A stretch of DNA of 63,930 nt from Candidatus Poribacteria bacterium (lineage in GTDB: Bacteria; Poribacteria; WGA-4E; WGA-3G). The position numbers and the translations under genes are program-made. Under the pieces are notes generated by a model, which saw only the letters and a program-made list of their open reading frames with translations, made no database searches and had not been told where the DNA came from. Below, piece by piece: positions 59,029 to 63,930 of this stretch. The DNA is taken from positions 1 through 63,930 of the forward strand of contig JAPPNJ010000197.1 in the NCBI GenBank assembly GCA_028818705.1. Direction: 5' to 3'. The number at the start of each line of letters is the position of its first letter. Position 1 is the stretch's first letter.

Positions 59029-59625
59029 ATGTCAACACTCATTCTTGTAAAACATTCCTTACCACAGATTGAACCCGAGGTCCCTGCCAATCAGTGGAGG
59101 CTTTCTGAAGAAGGACAACGTCGGGTCCAAGTGCTTGCTCAGAAATTGGCACAGTATGAGCTTGATCTCATCTTCAGCAGCATTGAACCCAAAGCGATAG
59201 AGACGGCACATATCGTAGCAGCTGCGCTTGAAAAGCAGGTTGAGATTGTAGAAGATTTGCACGAACATGATCGGCGAAATGTAGGGTTTTTGGAGAAGCA
59301 AAGATTCGAGGCATCGATCGCCCAATTTTTTGCTCAGCCCGATGTATTAACCTTGGGCAACGAGACCGCAAACCAAGCATATCACAGATTTTCAAGAACT
59401 GTAGTAGGGATAACTGAAGAATATGCTGATAAGAATGTCGCATTGATCACACACGGCACTGTCCTGACACTTTTTGTAAATTGATTAGCAGGTGTTGAGC
59501 CTTTCCCTTTCTGGAAGAATTTGGATTTGCCATCATGGGTGGTCCTATCTCATCCAAACCTAAGCTTGGTGGGTGTATGCAAAAGTATTGACACCGAAAG
59601 TGGCAGAGGAGGGAAACCTTCATGA
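59029..59625 (+). pseudogene. Histidine-phosphatase family protein interrupted by an in-frame TGA
   Basis: The frame runs LILVKHSLPQ (phosphoacceptor His9; RHG replaced by KHS), FSSIEPKAIETAHIV and VALITHGTVLTLFVN, then TGA at 59482-59484. The same frame continues with LAGVEPFPFWKNLDLPSWVVL, the normal C-terminal part of this phosphatase family, to a second TGA at 59623-59625. Homologues carry an ordinary residue at the first TGA, most likely Arg (CGA to TGA). The next gene's ATG overlaps the second stop as ATGA, which supports the long frame as the ancestral gene. No SECIS-like hairpin follows the first TGA. A 151-residue shortened product may still be made and keeps both catalytic His residues. 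Confidence 0.75.
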
Positions 59626-60065
59626 GGCAGTTAACCAATGCTGAAAAACAGCACCTTGAAGGAAAAATTAAAAAGGAGCAGGAACGCCAGCAAACCCTTC
59701 GGGAAACGAACCCAGACCTACCGAAGTCTTTTGAAACGGCATCGGCAAAAACGGGATTTGTAAGAAAATTTACATCAAAGAACCTCTGGAAATACGGTTT
59801 GCTTGGACTTATTCTTTGTCTGCTTGCTTTCAACGTGTTTCAATTTTTCACCTGGCACAATTTTGGTGCTCACAGGCTTCTCAATCTCAACATCCTCGTT
59901 GCGTTGATGTTATTGTTCACTCACATCGGCTTTAACTTCACAAAAACAGGATGGAAAAGTCACGTTATGAAGACAGTTGCCTGTGTTTGGATAGGACTTG
60001 TGTTTGCTTACATATACAAGTCTGGTTTACATAGATATATCTTGAATAGCTTAGGCATCAGATAG
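59622..60065 (+). CDS. Membrane protein of unknown function
   Basis: 147 residues: a charged, helical N-terminus (LTNAEKQHLEGKIKKEQERQQTLRETNPDL), then three likely transmembrane segments (YGLLGLILCLLAFNVFQFF, LLNLNILVALMLLFTHIGF, TVACVWIGLVFAYIY). I do not recognise the family. AGAGGAGGGAAACCTTC precedes ATG 59622, and the ATG overlaps the far stop of the phosphatase frame. Confidence 0.75.
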   Translation: MRQLTNAEKQHLEGKIKKEQERQQTLRETNPDLPKSFETASAKTGFVRKFTSKNLWKYGLLGLILCLLAFNVFQFFTWHNFGAHRLLNLNILVALMLLFTHIGFNFTKTGWKSHVMKTVACVWIGLVFAYIYKSGLHRYILNSLGIR

Positions 60066-60101
60066 CTTGTCGGTTCGTTATTTTTTACCATCTGAGGAAA
60101 G

Positions 60102-60824
60102 ATGATTAAAGCAGTATTCTTCGACCTTGATGACACACTCTGTAACTCTGATGAAGCATGGAGTATTGCGACAAGAGAAACTTTTCAGCTTTTACGCAAG
60201 CATTACCCAGATATCTGGGAAGCAACTCTCACAAGGGCATGGACAACAGTTCACCAAGAACTTTTTCAGCAACTCAATGCAGGAAAAGGTTCTATGGCAG
60301 AATTAAGAGACAAACGCTTCCACTGTTTATTCCAAGAACTGGGTTTACCAAGAGGTAAAATTACAGACGAACTCAACGACTTTCTCAGTTCACGCTATCT
60401 CACGAGTTTACGTCTCTACGAAGACGTCTCGGTACTGGCGGCGTTGCCCACCTACCATATCGGTATCGTTACAAATGGTGCACATGATAACCATACCGAT
60501 AGCCAATTTTCTAAAGTAAATCATCTTGGACTCAGCGAACGCATTCAGTCGCTTACGATTTCCGATGAAGTCGGTGTCAGAAAACCGAACATCAAAGTCT
60601 TTCAAGTGGCTTGTGAACGTGCTAATGTTTCACCGAAAGAGGCTATGTTCGTTGGCAACTCCATTCAAAATGACATCGTCGGTGCCAACCGTGTGGGCAT
60701 GATAAGCGTTCTTATCGACCGAAAATCAGATGGACCGATACCGGAAGTAGGGAATGAACGACCCGATTACTCAGTTTCAAATCTGCATGATGTTTTGTCC
60801 TGTTTGGCGAGCGAACAGGATTAG
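60102..60824 (+). CDS. HAD-superfamily hydrolase
   Basis: 240 residues with all four HAD motifs: I FFDLDDTLC (nucleophile Asp), II IVTNGAHD, III VRKPNIKVF (Lys) and IV FVGNSIQNDIVGANRVGM. The helical cap between I and II is of the YjjG/HAD-IA type. It is a cytosolic phosphatase of unknown substrate, possibly nucleotide or sugar phosphate. GAGGAAAG precedes the ATG. Confidence 0.9.
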   Translation: MIKAVFFDLDDTLCNSDEAWSIATRETFQLLRKHYPDIWEATLTRAWTTVHQELFQQLNAGKGSMAELRDKRFHCLFQELGLPRGKITDELNDFLSSRYLTSLRLYEDVSVLAALPTYHIGIVTNGAHDNHTDSQFSKVNHLGLSERIQSLTISDEVGVRKPNIKVFQVACERANVSPKEAMFVGNSIQNDIVGANRVGMISVLIDRKSDGPIPEVGNERPDYSVSNLHDVLSCLASEQD

Positions 60825-60875
60825 AATCGTGATGATAAGACCAAAACATGGCTTAAGAAACGAGAGGAATCCACA

Positions 60876-61877
60876 ATGGACAAAAACTACAACGTTGCAA
60901 TAATTGGGTGTGGTGGGATTTCTCACATGCACGCCGGATGGTATGTGAATGAACCGAGGGCTTCTCTGACTGCAATTGCCGATATTAATGTAAAGGGGTT
61001 GAAGGCATACGGTGAAAAGTACGGTGTCGAAAAACAGTATACCGATTACATCGAAATGCTCGAAACGGAAGAGATCGACCTGGTTTCTGTTTGTACGCGT
61101 CCAAAATTGCATGCTCCGGTTGTGATTGAAACTGCAAAACGTGGTGTGAAGGGTATTTTATCTGAAAAGCCGATGGCGGAGAACCTCGGACAGGCGAGGG
61201 AGATGCTTGAAACATGCTCACAGCACGGCGTGAAATTGGCGATTGATCACCAAACACGGTTTAACCCACCTTATGTGCGTGCGAAACAGATGATTGCGGA
61301 CGGTGTTATCGGCAACATCTTTCGCATTCACGGCATCTGTGGTGGAGGCGATCTGAAGGACAATGCGACACATACCGTTGATATCATGCGATTTCTCTAT
61401 AGCGACCGTCCTGTCGTTTGGGTGATGGGTCAGATTGAGCGTATCGGCACACCTACCAAGTATGACCTGCACTCCGAGGATTTCTCAATCGGTTATTTTA
61501 AGTTTGAAGACAATGTGCGGGCAGTCATTGAATCGGGAAGCGATACCGCACCCGGTTATCACCATATCTACTGCTATGGAACAGAAGGTGAAATTGAATT
61601 GGCTGTTCCGGGCGGTCCTTCCCTTCGTTTCCGAAACGCAGCATCCGGTGGTGCTTGGGTGAGTCCTGAACTTCCATCGGAAACAAGCCCTGTGCAAGAC
61701 ATGATCGCAGCTATTGAAGAGGATCGGGAGCACCGCTCAAGTGGTTATCAGGGATACGCCACTCACGAACTGCTCATGGCGATTTACGAATCGTCTCGGA
61801 AACGGCGGCGGATTCATTTACCTCTTGAAGAGATGGAGTCCCCATTGACTTTGATGATTGAGGATGGCTGGATATAA
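60876..61877 (+). CDS. Gfo/Idh/MocA-family oxidoreductase
   Basis: 333 residues. NAD(P)-binding N-terminus AIIGCGGISHMHAGWYV, VSVCTRPKLHAPVVIETAKRG and the EKP motif SEKPMAENLGQAREML, then the C-terminal alpha/beta domain (GGGDLKDNATHTVDIMRFL, with the probable catalytic Asp/His region). Enzymes of this type oxidise or reduce sugars, inositols and related compounds. The stop abuts the ATG of the GH32-like gene at 61878, so they are co-translated. Confidence 0.92.
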   Translation: MDKNYNVAIIGCGGISHMHAGWYVNEPRASLTAIADINVKGLKAYGEKYGVEKQYTDYIEMLETEEIDLVSVCTRPKLHAPVVIETAKRGVKGILSEKPMAENLGQAREMLETCSQHGVKLAIDHQTRFNPPYVRAKQMIADGVIGNIFRIHGICGGGDLKDNATHTVDIMRFLYSDRPVVWVMGQIERIGTPTKYDLHSEDFSIGYFKFEDNVRAVIESGSDTAPGYHHIYCYGTEGEIELAVPGGPSLRFRNAASGGAWVSPELPSETSPVQDMIAAIEEDREHRSSGYQGYATHELLMAIYESSRKRRRIHLPLEEMESPLTLMIEDGWI

Positions 61878-63374
61878 ATGAAAGCGTTATTCATTGATGA
61901 CCATGTTGTTGAGGAAATCAACAACCTTGCCCGGAAACTACACCCACTGCAAAAGTTTGACAAGAACGTCGCGCTTCGCCCTGAACATCGTTGGGAAAAC
62001 TGCGGTATTATGATGTGGACAACTCCTGCCTGGATTCCAGATGAAGCGGTTTTCAAGACGCTCTACTACGCCAGTTCAGAGTCAGATAGTCCAGAGGTCA
62101 AGCTTGACGTAACCGGGGCACCGATTGGTGGGCAGAGTTTTATCTGTTATGCAACCTCGGAAGACGGTGTGAACTGGGAAAAGCCGGCATTGGGACTCTA
62201 CGATTACGATGCCCTTACATGGCGGGGAACTCCGATTGGCAAAGAGAATAATATCCTACCGACAGGGATACCGCTGGGACCAATCTACGATTCCCATGCT
62301 CCTGAGGAACAGCGTCGCTACAAAGGCATGGGATGGGGAAAAGGTGGTGGGCTGACACCAGCAGTTTCTCCAGACTGTCTTCACTGGACCTACCTTGATA
62401 CGCCACCCGTGCCAAGCTCGGATGAGGCACACTTGGGTTATGACCCAGAGAATGGACTCTTTATCGCTACTGTCAAACATAGTGGACCGGATGGCAGATC
62501 ACCTTATGGACGGAGTTTCTGTTTAAGTACCAGTGAGGACTTTGAAAACTGGAGCGGGTTGGAATTGGTTTTTCATGCTGACCAGATTGATCAGGAGAAC
62601 GGGGAAGAGCGGATACAAAAATTTATTGAGGATCCCGATTATCTTACCCCGATATACAACCGACCTGAGGAATGGCGCACGGATGTTTACAATTTTCCTG
62701 TATTTCGCTACGAAGGATTGTATCTGGGGCTACCTGTGATGCACCATTGGACAGGGAAGCATCCACCGTTATACGAAAACGTGGACAGTCGCAAGTCTGT
62801 GGAACTGGCTTCGAGTCGAGATTTGCGGCAATGGGAACGGGTCGCGAACCGCAAGCCATTCATTGAATTATCACCTGTAGGGGATGGCAGTGCTTACGAT
62901 ACAGGGCAGATCTCAGTTGTCAACGGACCGATTAGACGCAATAATGAACTGTGGTTTTACTATCTTGGTGTTCGGCACCGCAGCCAGCCACTGACGGACA
63001 TAATGAGTAGAAAATACCTCAACAACTTCGCTATGTCACTTGCGAAACTGCGCGTTGATGGTTTTGTCTCTCTCAAGGGTGGGATTGAGTGGGGCTCCGT
63101 GCTGACTAAGCCGATGGTTGTGAAAGGCAGCGAACTGCACGTTAATGTGGATTCCTGGCGCGGTCGGGTTAAGGTAGAGGTCCTCAATGCGGATGATTGC
63201 CAGCCCCTTCTGGGATACACCTTGGACGAAAGTATCGCGGCGATGGTGGATAGTATTGACGAACCGATACGTTGGAAGGAGAAGACTGACGTTGCTGAGC
63301 TTCGCGGCAGGACCGTGCGCCTTCGCTTTTCTCTACTCCAGTCAGAAATTTATGCCTTTTGGTTTACCAACTGA
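61878..63374 (+). CDS. GH32/GH43-like five-bladed propeller glycoside hydrolase
   Basis: 498 residues, no signal peptide. Recurring blades are visible: ICYATSEDGVNWEKPALGLYDY, AVSPDCLHWTYLDTPPV, LSTSEDFENWSGLELVFHAD, VELASSRDLRQWERVANRKPF. The final 90 residues form a beta-sandwich (VNVDSWRGRVKVEVLNADDCQPLLGY) as in GH32 enzymes. The canonical NDPNG nucleophile motif is not seen at the N-terminus, so activity is uncertain. The ATG directly follows the stop of the Gfo/Idh gene, and a second GH32-like gene follows 24 nt downstream. Confidence 0.82.
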   Translation: MKALFIDDHVVEEINNLARKLHPLQKFDKNVALRPEHRWENCGIMMWTTPAWIPDEAVFKTLYYASSESDSPEVKLDVTGAPIGGQSFICYATSEDGVNWEKPALGLYDYDALTWRGTPIGKENNILPTGIPLGPIYDSHAPEEQRRYKGMGWGKGGGLTPAVSPDCLHWTYLDTPPVPSSDEAHLGYDPENGLFIATVKHSGPDGRSPYGRSFCLSTSEDFENWSGLELVFHADQIDQENGEERIQKFIEDPDYLTPIYNRPEEWRTDVYNFPVFRYEGLYLGLPVMHHWTGKHPPLYENVDSRKSVELASSRDLRQWERVANRKPFIELSPVGDGSAYDTGQISVVNGPIRRNNELWFYYLGVRHRSQPLTDIMSRKYLNNFAMSLAKLRVDGFVSLKGGIEWGSVLTKPMVVKGSELHVNVDSWRGRVKVEVLNADDCQPLLGYTLDESIAAMVDSIDEPIRWKEKTDVAELRGRTVRLRFSLLQSEIYAFWFTN

Positions 63375-63398
63375 TTTGGCACAAGGAACAACAAAACT

Positions 63399-63930
63399 AT
63401 GAACACAGCCATTGAAAAAACGGAAGCACTTATTCATTCTACACGAGTGCTTGATGCGATGTATGAGGACGACCCTTATCGACCACGCTATCATTTCACT
63501 CCACTGTTTGGTTGGATGAACGATATTAACGGTTCAATATTCTGGAAGGGACGATACCATATTTTTTATCAGCACAATCCAGAAGGTGGCTATTGGAAGT
63601 GGATGCAATGGGGACACGCATCAAGTGTTGATCTGGTGCACTGGGTGCATCACCCGATCGCTTTAACACCCGACCTTGACGGACCAGACCGCGGTGGATG
63701 CTTTAGTGGTGGTGCCCTTGTGAATCGTGAGAACATTCCGACGTTTATCTATCACGGAATCCCAGATGGAACGTGTATCGCAACAAGTGATGATGATTTG
63801 CTTCTTATATGGGACAAGCATCCAGCAAATCCGGTGATTCCAGTGCCAAAACCGGGGGAGAAAGGACATGGCGAGTATATTGTATTTGACCCGTGTGCTT
63901 GGTTGGAAGGTGACACCTATTACGCACTCA
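63399..63930 (+). CDS. GH32-family glycoside hydrolase, N-terminal part (runs off the right edge)
   Basis: The frame is open from ATG 63399 to the window end (177 codons). The GH32 landmarks are plain: FGWMNDINGSIFWKGRYHIF (nucleophile Asp of the NDPNG motif, with Pro replaced by Ile), QHNPEGGYWKWMQWGHASS, DRGGCFSGGALV, and YIVFDPCAW where most family members have RDP. It would hydrolyse fructans or similar sugars by a retaining mechanism; the Arg-to-Phe change in RDP may shift specificity. It is cytosolic by its N-terminus. It forms an operon with the Gfo/Idh and first GH32-like genes. Confidence 0.88.
   Translation, partial: MNTAIEKTEALIHSTRVLDAMYEDDPYRPRYHFTPLFGWMNDINGSIFWKGRYHIFYQHNPEGGYWKWMQWGHASSVDLVHWVHHPIALTPDLDGPDRGGCFSGGALVNRENIPTFIYHGIPDGTCIATSDDDLLLIWDKHPANPVIPVPKPGEKGHGEYIVFDPCAWLEGDTYYAL

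Noticed and set aside
59482..59484. Selenocysteine at the second in-frame TGA
   Set aside because: The position is not a catalytic or redox Cys site in histidine phosphatases, and no suitable hairpin follows; a CGA-to-TGA nonsense change explains it better.

Overview
The window is a bacterial chromosomal segment with balanced base composition and standard code-11 genes. Its gene content suggests the Candidatus Poribacteria or a close relative. The pointers are four separate phytanoyl-CoA dioxygenase (PhyH) paralogues, two ASPIC/UnbV FG-GAP proteins, a WD40/YWTD protein ending in a NYPNPFNPETW-type C-terminal domain, a sulfatase-fold enzyme, DUF3500, fumarylacetoacetase-fold and D-threonine-aldolase-fold enzymes, and many small dispersed palindromic repeats. 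This is an inference from gene families; no rRNA or tRNA is present to confirm it.

Layout. 1-2.6 kb (minus) is the edge of a defence-type island: a partial unknown gene, a fragment of a second Mod 3' end, a folded hairpin element and an intact type III Mod methyltransferase with no Res gene in view. 2.9-4.5 kb carries a rhodanese-MoeB/ThiF E1-like gene with an in-frame TGA exactly at the conserved catalytic-cysteine position, followed by a hairpin at SECIS distance (probable selenoprotein), plus a zinc-ribbon gene. 4.6-13.5 kb holds a secreted carbohydrate-binding-like protein, cysC, PhyH, FAH, D-threonine-aldolase-like and YbjQ genes, and secreted or membrane proteins including a PQQ propeller. 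13.5-18.3 kb has DUF3500 and an ECF sigma/anti-sigma/TPR cassette. 18.3-31.5 kb (minus) has pncB, ASPIC/UnbV and TolB-like lipoproteins, accC, accB, efp, rdgB, rph and PhyH.

31.6-38 kb (minus) has BatA-like and DUF58 proteins followed by a complete partner-switching set (SpoIIE phosphatase, STAS antagonist, RsbW-like kinase). 38-41 kb has a GNAT gene, a DUF4381-like protein, a polyferredoxin and a SufR-like regulator. 41.3-48 kb has the WD40 giant, PhyH, a sulfatase-fold enzyme and a PEP-hydrolase-family protein. 48-53.6 kb has purL, purQ, a membrane protein and a UvrD-type helicase with a GIY-YIG nuclease domain inserted between its motifs. 54-57.5 kb is a catabolic-looking run (VOC, HIT, PhyH, amidohydrolase, Rieske). 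57.7-63.9 kb has a LamG secreted protein, GNAT, an interrupted histidine phosphatase, HAD, Gfo/Idh/MocA and two GH32-like genes, the last cut by the window end.

Themes that cross regions. (1) Three secreted proteins far apart share a C-terminal signature, KLxxTWGxLK, that looks like a sorting or anchoring tag. (2) At least two families of palindromic elements are scattered between genes, and several copies lie in frame inside coding sequences (rdgB, a UnbV lipoprotein, a secreted CBM-like protein), reminiscent of Rickettsia palindromic elements. (3) The strongest candidates for new biology are the Sec-containing E1-like protein, the helicase/GIY-YIG fusion, and the C-terminal tag.
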